Source: Candidatus Rifleibacteriota bacterium
GTDB lineage: Bacteria > Riflebacteria > Ozemobacteria > Ozemobacterales > Ozemobacteraceae
Direction of reading: 5' to 3'
DNA length: 58,568 nt
Assembly: GCA_029565415.1 (NCBI GenBank)
Contig: JAKQOH010000109.1
Location: 1 to 58,568, forward strand
In this document: one piece after another, positions 48,532-57,701 of the stretch
How the letters are laid out: each line of letters begins with the position of its first letter
Numbering within the stretch: the stretch's first letter is position 1
Notes under the pieces: model-generated
The model's database searches: none
What the model was told of the DNA's origin: nothing
Seen by the model: only the letters and a program-made list of their open reading frames with translations
Position numbers and translations under genes: made by a program

Positions 48532-50676
48532 ATGATGAATTATAACATTAGCGATATAATAGGCTGGACGGCCTGCGCCTCCTGGGCTATGATTCTGCTG
48601 ACGACGATCGGGGCTTCATCCTGGGCGCTGGCGGCCTGGCTCGTGCCGCAGGGTTCGGCGGCCCGAAGATGGTCGGCGGCCGTCGTCGTGGCGAACGGGT
48701 TCCAGATCGGCTCGTTTCAGATCCTGGCCGGTTTCGGCGCGTTCCGTCTCCTTCCCGCGGTCCTGCTGAGCTGCCTGTTCGCTCTGACGGCCGCGGGACT
48801 GCATCGCTGGCTTCCGCGTGGCGATCATTCCCTGACGGGGCTGCTGCTGCGGGATCTGAGGCATGCGCTTGCCCGGCTCGACCAGGCCCTCGCCACGCCG
48901 GCCCGGCCTCTGGTGTTGGCGGTTCTCGCGACGATCCTGATACTCGTGGCCCGGGGCTTTCTGAACATCCCCGTCACGACGGATTCGCTGACCTATCACC
49001 TCTATTACGCGGGGATGTTCGTTCAGACCGGAGGCTGGTTCGACATCGATACGCCCGGCGCCTGGGGGGTGACCTACCGGTTCTATCCGACCGGCGGGGA
49101 GATGCTCACGGCGTGGCTGATGCTGCCGTTCCACGGCGATCTGGTGGCAGGTCTTGTCTCGCTACCATCCTGGGGTCTGCTGCTGGCCGCTCTCTATGAA
49201 CTCGGGCGGCAGCTTGGTCTGGCTCCCCGCCGGGCCGCCCTTGCCGCGGGCCTGGCCGGGTTCATGCCGGCCGTCTTCGGCTTCGCCGCATCCGTCTACG
49301 TCGATATCCCCCTGATCGCCTGTCTCGTCGCAGCCTCGCTGTTCTTCCTCGATGCGTGGCGCACCGACGCGGCCGCCCCGGCGTTCCTCTGCGGGATTGC
49401 CCTCGGCTGCGGCCTCGCGATCAAGATCTTCGCCCTTGCCGGTGTCGGAGCCGTAGCGGTGGTGTTCCTGCTGCGATGGATCCGGCCGGGACCCAGGCCC
49501 CTTTGGCCGCTGGCCGCGCTGCTGACGGGGATGGCCGCTCTCGGATTCCGCCATTACGGGCTGCTGTATGCCCGGTTCGGCTCGCCTACCTGGCCTCTGC
49601 CCCTGGGTCTGCCCGGACTTCCGATCTTCGCCGGCAGTGCAGCCTGGGCCGAAAAACTCCGGCATCTCGCCGAAACCACGGATGCCACGATCTCCGGCGG
49701 CTCCCTGTGGCGGGAGATCGCCTGGTATATCACCTGGTATTTCGGTTTCAAACCCGTCTCGATCGGGCCGACCGGCTTCGTCGCCCTCGTGCTGGCACCG
49801 GCCGGACTTGTCACCGTCTGGAAACGGGTGAGCCGGGGTTTCGCGATCTACCTCTCGCTTGTGCTTGCCGCCTCCGCCGCCGCGCTGTTCGGCTCGGGGA
49901 TGTGGAAGTTCCATGTCATCTTCGCCAGTGTGAACGCGCGCCTCAATACCCTGCCGTTCGCCCTTCTCATCCTGCTTGCCTTCCTTTCCCTCGAGCGCTG
50001 GGAAGCCGCGCCGCGTCGCCTCGTCACGGGCCTGCTCGTCCTGTTGTCGGTCATCGCCGCAACCGGTTCCCTCGTCTCGACCTGGACGACCGGATTTCCC
50101 ACCCTCGACGGGGTTCTGCTCCTTCTGCCCCCGCTCGCCGCCCTGCTGCCCATCAGAAAGATATCTATAAATATATCTGCCAGGCTGCTGGCGGTCGCCG
50201 CCTGCGGCCTTTTCCTCCTTCTGATCCTGCTCCAGCCGGCCAAGGCGGCCATGCGGCCGCGTCAGCTTCTTGCCGCCCATGAAGGATACGAACTCGGCCG
50301 GGAAGCGTCCCGCGCGTGGGTGGTGTGCGACGATCCGGCCCGGCCGCGCCGCATCGCTTTCTCGGCGGGCTGGGGGCCGATCGGGTATGACTGGTCCTGG
50401 GCCCCGCTGCTGGGGCGGAATCTCCAAAACCACGTCACCTATCTTCCGATCACGGCTTCGGGCGCGGTCATCGAATACGACGATCCGGCCCGCCTTGCCC
50501 GTGAAGCCAGCTTCGATGCATGGCTGGGCCGGCTTCGAGAGCGGCGGATCGATACCGTCGTCCTGTTTCCGCCGTTTCCCCCGGAACACGGCTGGGTGAA
50601 TGCCCACCCCAACCTGTTCCTGGCGGAGGATACGGCGTCCCCGCCGCTCGTGTTCCGCCTGTCGCCGGCCCGCTGA
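48532..50676 (+). CDS. GT-C-like polytopic membrane protein, copy 2
   Basis: 714 residues, clearly homologous throughout to copy 1: VTTDSLTYHLYYAGMFVQTG against VTTDSLTYHLIYIGGFIRNG, MLPFHGDLVAGLVSLPSWGL against LLPFHGDLVAGLSGLPGWGL, and IDTVVLFPPFPPEHGWV near the end. Same count of helices and the same soluble C-terminal domain. It begins two bases after the first gene's stop, with ATG at 48532 or 48535, and its first codons (MMNYNISDIIG) are unusually AT-rich. Tandem duplication followed by divergence suggests two glycan substrates or a heterodimer. Confidence 0.7.
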   Translation: MMNYNISDIIGWTACASWAMILLTTIGASSWALAAWLVPQGSAARRWSAAVVVANGFQIGSFQILAGFGAFRLLPAVLLSCLFALTAAGLHRWLPRGDHSLTGLLLRDLRHALARLDQALATPARPLVLAVLATILILVARGFLNIPVTTDSLTYHLYYAGMFVQTGGWFDIDTPGAWGVTYRFYPTGGEMLTAWLMLPFHGDLVAGLVSLPSWGLLLAALYELGRQLGLAPRRAALAAGLAGFMPAVFGFAASVYVDIPLIACLVAASLFFLDAWRTDAAAPAFLCGIALGCGLAIKIFALAGVGAVAVVFLLRWIRPGPRPLWPLAALLTGMAALGFRHYGLLYARFGSPTWPLPLGLPGLPIFAGSAAWAEKLRHLAETTDATISGGSLWREIAWYITWYFGFKPVSIGPTGFVALVLAPAGLVTVWKRVSRGFAIYLSLVLAASAAALFGSGMWKFHVIFASVNARLNTLPFALLILLAFLSLERWEAAPRRLVTGLLVLLSVIAATGSLVSTWTTGFPTLDGVLLLLPPLAALLPIRKISINISARLLAVAACGLFLLLILLQPAKAAMRPRQLLAAHEGYELGREASRAWVVCDDPARPRRIAFSAGWGPIGYDWSWAPLLGRNLQNHVTYLPITASGAVIEYDDPARLAREASFDAWLGRLRERRIDTVVLFPPFPPEHGWVNAHPNLFLAEDTASPPLVFRLSPAR

Positions 50677-50759
50677 GAGGCGGTTTTGATTTTCGGGGCT
50701 TCCGGGTATACCTTTGAAGAGAGGGGAATACCCCGAATGCATCGAGGGAGGATCTCAAG

Positions 50760-51221
50760 ATGAAAAAGCTGGTGCTGTTCGTCTGCTTCTGTCTGTTCTG
50801 TACGGCGTCCGCTTGGGCGGCCTACTGCTCGGGGTGCGGCGCGAAACTGCTCGACGATGTCCGGTTCTGCTCGAGCTGCGGGACGAAGGTCGAGGTGCCC
50901 GAGCCGGCGAAAAAACCGGTGAAACCCGAGCCGGCTTCACCCGAACAGCCGAAGGCCTCTGAGCCGGACCGCACGTCGGTGTACCGGGTGAAAACGGATC
51001 TGTATGTCTACCAGCGCCGGGGTGACGAGCACGATATCCTGAAAAAGAACTTCCTGTTCAAACCCCGCCGGTACAAGATCAAGGCCGGTTCGGAACTGCG
51101 CATCCTCGAGATCGTCGGCGACACGCTGCTCGTCGAATCCGTCCCCGGCCCTGACGGAAAGAGCCAGCGCGGCTGGGTCACCGAAGAGGAGCTTGCGCTG
51201 CGCTCGACCTGGGCGAAATGA
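50760..51221 (+). CDS. Exported zinc-ribbon protein with SH3-like domain
   Basis: 153 residues. A signal peptide (MKKLVLFVCFCLFCTASAWA) is followed at once by a zinc ribbon AYCSGCGAKLLDDVRFCSSC of the kind usually found in cytoplasmic proteins, then a Lys/Pro/Glu linker (about 45-70) and a C-terminal beta domain (VYRVKTDLYVYQRRGDE, LRILEIVGDTLLVESVPG, RGWVTEEEL) like a bacterial SH3 domain. Exported zinc ribbons are uncommon; in the periplasm the four Cys could form disulphides instead. GGAGG lies 8 nt before ATG 50760. It converges on the GTPase gene with 3 bp between stops. Confidence 0.75.
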   Translation: MKKLVLFVCFCLFCTASAWAAYCSGCGAKLLDDVRFCSSCGTKVEVPEPAKKPVKPEPASPEQPKASEPDRTSVYRVKTDLYVYQRRGDEHDILKKNFLFKPRRYKIKAGSELRILEIVGDTLLVESVPGPDGKSQRGWVTEEELALRSTWAK

Positions 51222-51224
51222 GCC

Positions 51225-53108
51225 TCACCACTCGGCCCGGACGGCATCCCAGTCGGTTCTGAGCTGCTCGAGCAGCAGCGGAACGTCGCGACGCTCGAGA
51301 TCGACCGGCAGGAGCAGGGCTTCGACCGGCTTCGAGAGCCATTCGGTCGTTTCGAGGAACACCGCCCGCCGGGTCTTCGAGAAGGCATCGTAGGTGCGGG
51401 CGATGAACGGCTCCCGGGAAAGCTGGTCGACCAGGCCCAGCAGATTGCCGGGAAGCCATTCTTCGAAGCGCTTGTAGATCGGAAGACCGATGCCTCCGAG
51501 CAGATACTCGGTCACCCCGGGCAGGATGACCGTCGTCTTGATCGCGATGACGGCAGCGGCCAGCCCGGCAAGAGCCGACAGTCCGGGAACCATGGCACGC
51601 ATCGTCTGGATCATTTCGGGATTCCGGTCGCAGAACGCTTCCAGATCGTGCTCGAATCGGTCGATCACGGGACGTATCCGCTCCATCCGGCCGGCGTCGA
51701 AATGCTCACGGAGCCGCTCGCGCAGCGCCTCCGGCTCCGGCCACGCGAGCTGCCGGAGTTCTTCATGAAACCGTGCCGCCACGGCTCTGCCCTGCTCCGA
51801 TGCGACCCGACTGCGGTCGAGCAGATCGGCCCGGGCCGATTCCAGGAGCCGAGCCGTCGCTTCGATATCGCGCCGGTCCCGCTCCGAGACAGGATCGACG
51901 GGATCTCCGGGCGCCTGCGCGCCGAGCATGCTTCCGATGCCGAAGAGGGAAACGCCCTTGCGCAGGGCATTGCCGGCGGTGCGGGTGATCGAGGTGACGA
52001 GATCGCCGACGGAGGTTTTGAGCCGGGGCTGGAGCACCCGGATCACCGCGTTCTGGAGCTCGAAGGGCGCCTCGTGTCCGGGGAGATCCCGGAGAGGTTG
52101 CTGCAGTCCCGCCTCGAACCGCAGCCGATACTCTCGGATCATGCCGGCGCACTCGTCCTGCCGGGACAGGATCATGCCCGCCGAGCCGGCAAGGGCGTTT
52201 CCGGCGCCGGCCAGCCCGTGCGAGAGCGCCTCGATGCGCCGGCCACGGGCATCGGCGGCCGCCTCGACGAGATGCCGGCGAAGCTCGGCGACGGCCGAGA
52301 CGGGAAGTCGGCCTTCCCCGGCGGGGGACTGTTCCGGGATCGCGAGGACGGCGCGGCGATGGTCTGGCCACCGCTCCCCATAGCTCGTGGTCAGATCCTC
52401 GAGGGCTTCCTGGTGGCGGGGCAGATACTGGTTGAACACGTCGATGCGGCGCGGCAAAAGAAGCATTGCCTCGTCGAGAAAGCTGATGCCCGCCAGATCC
52501 TTGTACTTCTGCTGGGTCGTCACCCAGACGAGCAGATCCGCCAGCCCGAGCCCAAGCCGGGCAGCGGCGCGGCAGGCCGGGTCTGAACTGTCGACGTCGG
52601 GAGAGTCGAGCAGCACCGGCAGCCCGACCGGCCAGTCGGGGCGATGATCCGCGTAGATCGCACGCCGGCGCGGCCGATGGGCCGAGAGTTCCGATGTGGG
52701 AACGAGATGGAAATCGGCGTGGGCGGCCGTAATCGCTTTCAGATCCTCCTCACGGCCCGCTCCGACGAGACGTTTGGTAAAACTCGCCGTGCTGCCGGAA
52801 GGCGAAACTATGCATTCTGATATTGTATTGATAAGTGTAGATTTGCCCGTGTTGGTGCCCCCGCACAGGATGACGACGGGCGGAAGCCTCCCCCCGGTCT
52901 TGACGTGCGGAATCAGCCGTCGGCGCAGGAAGGTGATGCCCACCTCGAGCCCCGCTACATCGAGATCCCCGAACTGGTTCCGATGGGCACGGATTGCCTC
53001 GAGAGTCGTCTCGCACCAGCGAAGCAGGGCGCCGGCGTGCTCGAGCAGGGCCTTCACCGCGGGGGAACAGGATTCCGTCGCTTCCCCGTCGATCTCGTGA
53101 CGCTTCAT
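51225..53108 (-). CDS. Dynamin-like GTPase of the tubulin/vWA operon
   Basis: 627 residues. P-loop GGTNTGKST (83-91), followed by LINTISECIVSPSGSTASFT, G3 VLLDSPDVDSSD and the WVTTQQKYKDLAGI segment shared with the GTPase at 44609-46258. The G4 motif is not recognisable (DVFNQYLPRH instead of N-K-x-D), so base specificity may differ. A long coiled helical middle precedes a hydrophobic segment (GLSALAGLAAAVIAIKTTVI, about 535-555). It probably couples nucleotide hydrolysis to membrane shape or vesicle scission. It lies 46 bp after the vWA gene. The P-loop codons sit in an AT-rich island (52805-52846). Confidence 0.78.
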   Translation of the reverse strand: MKRHEIDGEATESCSPAVKALLEHAGALLRWCETTLEAIRAHRNQFGDLDVAGLEVGITFLRRRLIPHVKTGGRLPPVVILCGGTNTGKSTLINTISECIVSPSGSTASFTKRLVGAGREEDLKAITAAHADFHLVPTSELSAHRPRRRAIYADHRPDWPVGLPVLLDSPDVDSSDPACRAAARLGLGLADLLVWVTTQQKYKDLAGISFLDEAMLLLPRRIDVFNQYLPRHQEALEDLTTSYGERWPDHRRAVLAIPEQSPAGEGRLPVSAVAELRRHLVEAAADARGRRIEALSHGLAGAGNALAGSAGMILSRQDECAGMIREYRLRFEAGLQQPLRDLPGHEAPFELQNAVIRVLQPRLKTSVGDLVTSITRTAGNALRKGVSLFGIGSMLGAQAPGDPVDPVSERDRRDIEATARLLESARADLLDRSRVASEQGRAVAARFHEELRQLAWPEPEALRERLREHFDAGRMERIRPVIDRFEHDLEAFCDRNPEMIQTMRAMVPGLSALAGLAAAVIAIKTTVILPGVTEYLLGGIGLPIYKRFEEWLPGNLLGLVDQLSREPFIARTYDAFSKTRRAVFLETTEWLSKPVEALLLPVDLERRDVPLLLEQLRTDWDAVRAEW

Positions 53109-53154
53109 CCGAACGCCTCGTCTCTGGTGTCGCGTGCCGCGCTGACGCTGTCCG

Positions 53155-54186
53155 TCACCGGCTGCGCTGCAGACGGGTTCCGTTCGCGTTCAGCGTGATC
53201 GAGACCGAAAGGGGCAGGTTCACGTCTGTCGGGAGGGACACTTCGGCGACCTGGACGTTGTTCACGATCTTCGCGATCTTGGGAAACCAGGTCGTGAGCT
53301 GGCTGCTGTCGGGCACATAGACGTAGTAGCCGTCCGTCTCCTCGGAGATCTGCTTGAGGATGTTGACATTGAGCCAGCCGAAACCGAGCACGAAGCCCGA
53401 AACGAAGTGCTGCCGGGCCCGGGTGATCACTTCTTCCAGCGTGTGGCCCGAGGCGTTGTCGTTGCCGTCCGTCGTCAGCAGCAGAAACCGCATCCACCGC
53501 CGCGCCTGGATATCCGCGATGCCCTTGTCGATGCCGGAGTAGAACGCCGTGTTTTCGAGGGGGACCGGCTTTTTCACTGCCGCCTCGATCTCGCTCTTGC
53601 TCGTCGTGAGCGGGTTCATCGTGTTCACGGTGTTGTTGAACTTGATGATGCTGCCCGAGAAGGGCAGCACGACCGCGTTCAGGAAGGCCGTGTAGTTCGA
53701 TTCGATGGCCGAGATGTCCTCGGGAAACATGCTGCCCGAGTAGTCCATGACCCCGGCGAAGGCGACGGAGTCCGGCTGGTTCATCATGTGGAGCGGGGCG
53801 ACCCGGTCGACGAGCGCCCGCTGCCTGGCCGCCGCGTCGGCTCCGAGCTGGATCTCGACATCCGCCACCCGCACCGTCGTCAACGGATCGCCGTTCGCAT
53901 CGGTAGCCGTGAACAATACGGCATACCGCTTCTCGCCCAGCTTCTCGATGCCGTGCAGCCGCAGGGCGTTCGCGAGGTTGTCTTCCGGCTTGGCGTTCGG
54001 CCGGAACCGGTTCGCCAGGGAGAGATACTTGCGCAGCCACTCGGCGAACGGATTGCTCGCCCCCCACGAGGAGGAATACATCGTCCAGACGGTGCCGAGC
54101 CCGAGCAGGGCCAGCAGAACCAGAAACGCGATGTACCGCCAGTAATTGATCTTTATCTCACCCGTTCGCGGTGCTACTTCGACCAT
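53155..54186 (-). CDS. Membrane-anchored von Willebrand factor A domain protein
   Basis: 343 residues. A short cytoplasmic N-terminus MVEVAPRTGEIKI is followed by one membrane helix (about 17-36, IAFLVLLALLGLGTVW) and, after a linker, a vWA domain with the metal-ion-dependent adhesion site D148-x-S150-x-S152 (VMDYSGSM), NTAFYSGIDKGIADI with its Thr, and LLLTTDGNDNAS. It should bind a partner protein through a metal ion on the outer side of the membrane. The N-terminal 13 residues resemble those of the small membrane protein encoded 45 bp upstream. Part of the tubulin-like operon. Confidence 0.85.
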   Translation of the reverse strand: MVEVAPRTGEIKINYWRYIAFLVLLALLGLGTVWTMYSSSWGASNPFAEWLRKYLSLANRFRPNAKPEDNLANALRLHGIEKLGEKRYAVLFTATDANGDPLTTVRVADVEIQLGADAAARQRALVDRVAPLHMMNQPDSVAFAGVMDYSGSMFPEDISAIESNYTAFLNAVVLPFSGSIIKFNNTVNTMNPLTTSKSEIEAAVKKPVPLENTAFYSGIDKGIADIQARRWMRFLLLTTDGNDNASGHTLEEVITRARQHFVSGFVLGFGWLNVNILKQISEETDGYYVYVPDSSQLTTWFPKIAKIVNNVQVAEVSLPTDVNLPLSVSITLNANGTRLQRSR

Positions 54187-54231
54187 GACCGTTCAGCCTC
54201 TCGTGTGGTATCCGGTGCCGCGGGCCGGCGT

Positions 54232-54486
54232 TCAGTACAAGTGGAGCCAGAATCCCAGGCCGGCGAGCAGGCATCCCAAAAAGATGATCATCAGTCCCGG
54301 GGCGTGGAAAAACCACCAGTCGGCGGCGAGAGCCAGAGCCACGAGGCCCCACACGACGCCGGCCGTCACCCCGGTGGGGACGGCGAATTTGAATATCAGG
54401 GCAAATATGATCGCCGCGACGGCCGTGAAGACCATCCAGCCGGACTGGATCTTGATCTCGGTTTTACCCGGGTTCACTTCGACCAT
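54232..54486 (-). CDS. Small membrane protein sharing the vWA protein's N-terminus
   Basis: 84 residues. MVEVNPGKTEIKI is followed by three closely spaced hydrophobic segments (about 17-34, 38-56 and 63-82: VFTAVAAIIFALIFKF, TAGVVWGLVALALAA, MIIFLGCLLAGLGFWL). The N-terminal pattern MVEVxPxxxEIKI is shared with the neighbouring vWA protein, suggesting a common cytoplasmic docking sequence, possibly for the tubulin-like protein. No family recognised. It begins 15 bp after the tubulin-like gene's stop. Confidence 0.7.
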   Translation of the reverse strand: MVEVNPGKTEIKIQSGWMVFTAVAAIIFALIFKFAVPTGVTAGVVWGLVALALAADWWFFHAPGLMIIFLGCLLAGLGFWLHLY

Positions 54487-54501
54487 GGGTGGGGCTCCTT
54501 G

Positions 54502-57500
54502 TCAGGGGTTCTGCGCGCCGGCCTGGGCGGCCACGCCGGACGGCCGCTGGCTGAAGATCGCTTCGTGCTGCTCGTGGATATCCGTCAGCACGCGCAGGAT
54601 GCCGCGCTTGATCGACAGCAGCTCGTCGCTGGCCGCCGACACCTCGTGGTTCGTGCGGATCTCCTGTTCGATGCCGGCCTCGAGCTGCTTGACCTTGTCT
54701 GTGAATATTGGAAGATATTTTTTGATGATTGCATTCTGCTGCGGAAGCGGCAGGGTCAGCCAGCCTTCCTTGTAGACGGTGTTGATCAGGTAGATGCCCA
54801 TCGTGTTGTTCTTCAGGTAGTCGAACAGCTCGGTGATGGTGCGGCCCATCGGGACCGGCTTTTCCTGCTGATAATGCAGCTCGAACTGGACCAGCTCGGG
54901 GTTGTATTCGATGCCGTGCACGGTCTTCGCCGGATCGGCGTGGATCTCGTATCGCAGCAGGGTATAGACCATGTACAGATTCTCGAGCGTCTTGGCCGGA
55001 ATCAGGCCGTAACTGGACCAGAGCACGGGATACGCATCGTTCGTCAGCATCGCGTGGCAGTTGATCTTCGCCGTGTTCTTCCGGTACAGGGCCTGCCACT
55101 GGGTGATCGCGCTGAGGTTGTAGGGGCACATCCCGTGCAGGGTCTGGAGCAGGCTGATCTCGAACCGGTTCCTCGTCGGGGCGATCGTGACGCCGATCTC
55201 GCCCTTCCGCAGGCTCTCCCGGATCTCCTCGGCCAGCTTGCTGTTCTCCTCGGCGATGCCCAGCGTGACGATGTTCATGCGGGCCGGCTGGTTGTTGCCG
55301 CGGTCGTTGATCGTCATCAGCGGCGCCGACTGGTTCATCAGGCTCTCGATCAGGCTCTTCTTGAAGCCCGGCTTGGCCGAATCCTTCCAGTGGATGAACT
55401 CCTCGATCCCGCCCAGCATGCGCTTGCCGATCAGGCCGCGGCAATAGCGGACGATATCGTTCTCGAGCGAGTCGCTCTGCGGGTTCGTGTAGGCGTCCCA
55501 GTTCTTCGCGAGGTCGATCGTGACCAGGAACTCCTTCTCGATGTCGTTGTTCGAGAGATCCCCCAGCAGATACTTGTAGAACGGCTCCACGTCGCGCTCC
55601 TCGAAGATGAACGTGCGCACGTAGGCCTGAACCTTCGAGTAGGGCTTGATCTTGTCGAGACACGACTCGTAGCTGCGCTCGATCATCCCGTTCTTCGTCA
55701 CGGCGTCGAGCTTGCGGGCGAACTCCTCGACCTGCTTGCGCAGGTTCTGGGCATGGCCGGCGAGATACTTCAGGAAATCCGCCGCGCAGCCGAGGCAGAA
55801 CCGCTCGTATTCCATCTCGACCGCTTCCTGCGCCTCTTTCTCGAGCTTCGCGAACTCCTCTCGGATGTTCGACACCGAAAGCAGCGTGCCCAGCTCGAGG
55901 AACTTCCCGCCCAGCCCGAACATCGAGTTCAGGCGGCTGGAAAGGGCGTCGCGGGCCGCGACATACTCGCGCTGCTCCTTCAGCTGGCGGTTGCGCAGCT
56001 CCTCGTCCTTGCGGCCCAGCACGTCCCGCGGGAAGCGCGACAGATACTTTTCGAACGCCGTGAGGAAATCGATCGCGATCAGGGCGCCCTGGTCGGGGTT
56101 GTCGATGATCTCGATCACCTTCTCCTTCAGCACCTTCCCGCCTTCGATGGCGGCCTTCTCGAAATCGACCCGCACCCGGCCCTTGATCTCGTCCTTCTTG
56201 ACCTTCACCCGGTCCATCTCATCTATTTTGCGAAGAATATAAGCGCTCGCCGACTCGCCCGGCTGCTGCTGCGGCTCGGTGCGCATCGTGTGGAACATCG
56301 GGTTGTCCCAATACTGGGCCCGCGGGATCAGCTTCTTGGAAAGCGCGAACACCCCGTCGGGGGTCAGGTCGAACCGGTCGGTGTTCGTCTCGGCGAACTC
56401 GTGAACCATCCCGTCGATCGTGATCTTGTCGCTCGACAGCTTGAGCCACCGCGTCACGTCCATCGACAATTTATAGGTGTACAGATCCATGATCACGTCG
56501 AGGGGGTAGTAGAAGCTCTTGTACCCCGCCGTGCTCAGGCATTTGAGCTGCTTGCCCTCGAGGTCGGAGCTCAGCTGCCCGAGCACCTGCGACGCGTTGT
56601 CGAGCATCGAGTTCTGCGCCTGGCGCAGGTTCGTCGCGAGCTTGGTGAAGACGAACTCGGCGGCGATCGTGTCATACGTCGCGATATCGTCGAGGCCGCT
56701 GGTGCCGAGCAGATACAGCTGGTCGAACGGCGCTTCCTCGCAGGTCGAACCGAACGTCGTCGCATCGTGACTCCGGCCGATCGGGCCGTAGTTCACCATC
56801 AGCTTGTTCCGGCGGTCCTGCGTGAGGATGTCCTTCGCGCTCTTGGTGGGCGGGAACTTCTCCTTGTTCATGAAGTAGAACGCCTCGACCAGCGAGGCGT
56901 AGCCGTTCGCCTCGAGCCGGCCCGTCGCGTTCACATTCGGATCGATCGCGATCTGCGTGAACGCCTCGGGGGTGAGCTGGATGCCGACCATGCTCGGCTT
57001 GCCCTTGCCGCCCGAAAGCTGGTAATACGCCATCTTGAGCAGGTAGGCGATATCCATGAACATGCCGGCGCCCGAACCGCCGCACAGCGAGCCGACGACG
57101 TAGAATTCCGGCGTCAGGATCTGGCCCTGCTTGTTCGTCAGCGGCACGATCTGGTCGTCCTGGTTCACGTTCTTGCGGGAGATGATGCGGCTGATCTTCG
57201 CCTTGAGCTGCTGGTAGATCCGCTGCGCGTCGACGAACAGCCCGAACCGGCCCGTGAACCGGAACTGGTGGGCGCCCTGGCTGATCTGGCCCAGGTGATG
57301 CTTCAGCTTCGCCGGGAACCACTCGTTGAGATACCCGTAGGTGTCGGTGTCGAGATTCCCGGTGATCTGGTTGGCGTTCTGGATGTTGATCTGGTGATAC
57401 TCTTCCTCTTTCAGCTTGGCGCCTTCAACCTTCTCGTGCGCCCGGGAGTCGAAGAGGTCCGTGTCGATGCAGAAGAGGTCGATGAAATCGGGAAGCGTGG

Positions 57501-57654
57501 GCCGCGGGTCGGCGGCGTGGCGGAACGCCTCGCGGATCTGCGGGCTGTTGAGGAACGCCTCCTTGAACTTCATGAGGACGCGCTTGCCGGTGCCCCCCAG
57601 GCCGATGATGAGGGCGGGGTTGAGGGCCAGCCGATTCTCGAAATTGCTGCTCAT
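54502..57654 (-). CDS. Tubulin-like (FtsZ-superfamily) protein
   Basis: 1050 residues. The N-terminal 400 match the tubulin-like domain (Tubulin_2, compare PF13809): phosphate loop ALIIGLGGTGKRVLMKF (GLGGTG at 18-23), FIDLFCIDTD (56-66), and the tubulin signature GSLCGGSGAGMF with GGSGAGM at 192-198. The remaining 650 residues are helical with many charged repeats (EEFAKLEKEAQEAVEMEYER) and no other known domain. Such proteins are thought to form filaments that act with vWA and GTPase partners in membrane remodelling. ATG 57654 is chosen for AGGAG about 8 nt before it; GTG 57660 is possible. AT-rich islands occur at 54702-54737 and 56218-56246. Confidence 0.83.
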   Translation of the reverse strand: MSSNFENRLALNPALIIGLGGTGKRVLMKFKEAFLNSPQIREAFRHAADPRPTLPDFIDLFCIDTDLFDSRAHEKVEGAKLKEEEYHQINIQNANQITGNLDTDTYGYLNEWFPAKLKHHLGQISQGAHQFRFTGRFGLFVDAQRIYQQLKAKISRIISRKNVNQDDQIVPLTNKQGQILTPEFYVVGSLCGGSGAGMFMDIAYLLKMAYYQLSGGKGKPSMVGIQLTPEAFTQIAIDPNVNATGRLEANGYASLVEAFYFMNKEKFPPTKSAKDILTQDRRNKLMVNYGPIGRSHDATTFGSTCEEAPFDQLYLLGTSGLDDIATYDTIAAEFVFTKLATNLRQAQNSMLDNASQVLGQLSSDLEGKQLKCLSTAGYKSFYYPLDVIMDLYTYKLSMDVTRWLKLSSDKITIDGMVHEFAETNTDRFDLTPDGVFALSKKLIPRAQYWDNPMFHTMRTEPQQQPGESASAYILRKIDEMDRVKVKKDEIKGRVRVDFEKAAIEGGKVLKEKVIEIIDNPDQGALIAIDFLTAFEKYLSRFPRDVLGRKDEELRNRQLKEQREYVAARDALSSRLNSMFGLGGKFLELGTLLSVSNIREEFAKLEKEAQEAVEMEYERFCLGCAADFLKYLAGHAQNLRKQVEEFARKLDAVTKNGMIERSYESCLDKIKPYSKVQAYVRTFIFEERDVEPFYKYLLGDLSNNDIEKEFLVTIDLAKNWDAYTNPQSDSLENDIVRYCRGLIGKRMLGGIEEFIHWKDSAKPGFKKSLIESLMNQSAPLMTINDRGNNQPARMNIVTLGIAEENSKLAEEIRESLRKGEIGVTIAPTRNRFEISLLQTLHGMCPYNLSAITQWQALYRKNTAKINCHAMLTNDAYPVLWSSYGLIPAKTLENLYMVYTLLRYEIHADPAKTVHGIEYNPELVQFELHYQQEKPVPMGRTITELFDYLKNNTMGIYLINTVYKEGWLTLPLPQQNAIIKKYLPIFTDKVKQLEAGIEQEIRTNHEVSAASDELLSIKRGILRVLTDIHEQHEAIFSQRPSGVAAQAGAQNP

Positions 57655-57701
57655 GAACACCTCTCCTGATGCGCGCGGCGATTGTCTTCAGACAAGCCCC
57701 C

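Noticed and set aside
50700..50750. GGGTAT...ATACCC dyad before the zinc-ribbon gene
   Set aside because: The arms are short and imperfectly centred, so it is probably chance.
53407..57669. A 1420-codon open frame on the plus strand opposite the tubulin-like operon
   Set aside because: Composition (Arg/Leu/Glu/His) is that of an antisense frame of GC3-rich genes; the minus-strand proteins have clear motifs and a consensus promoter.
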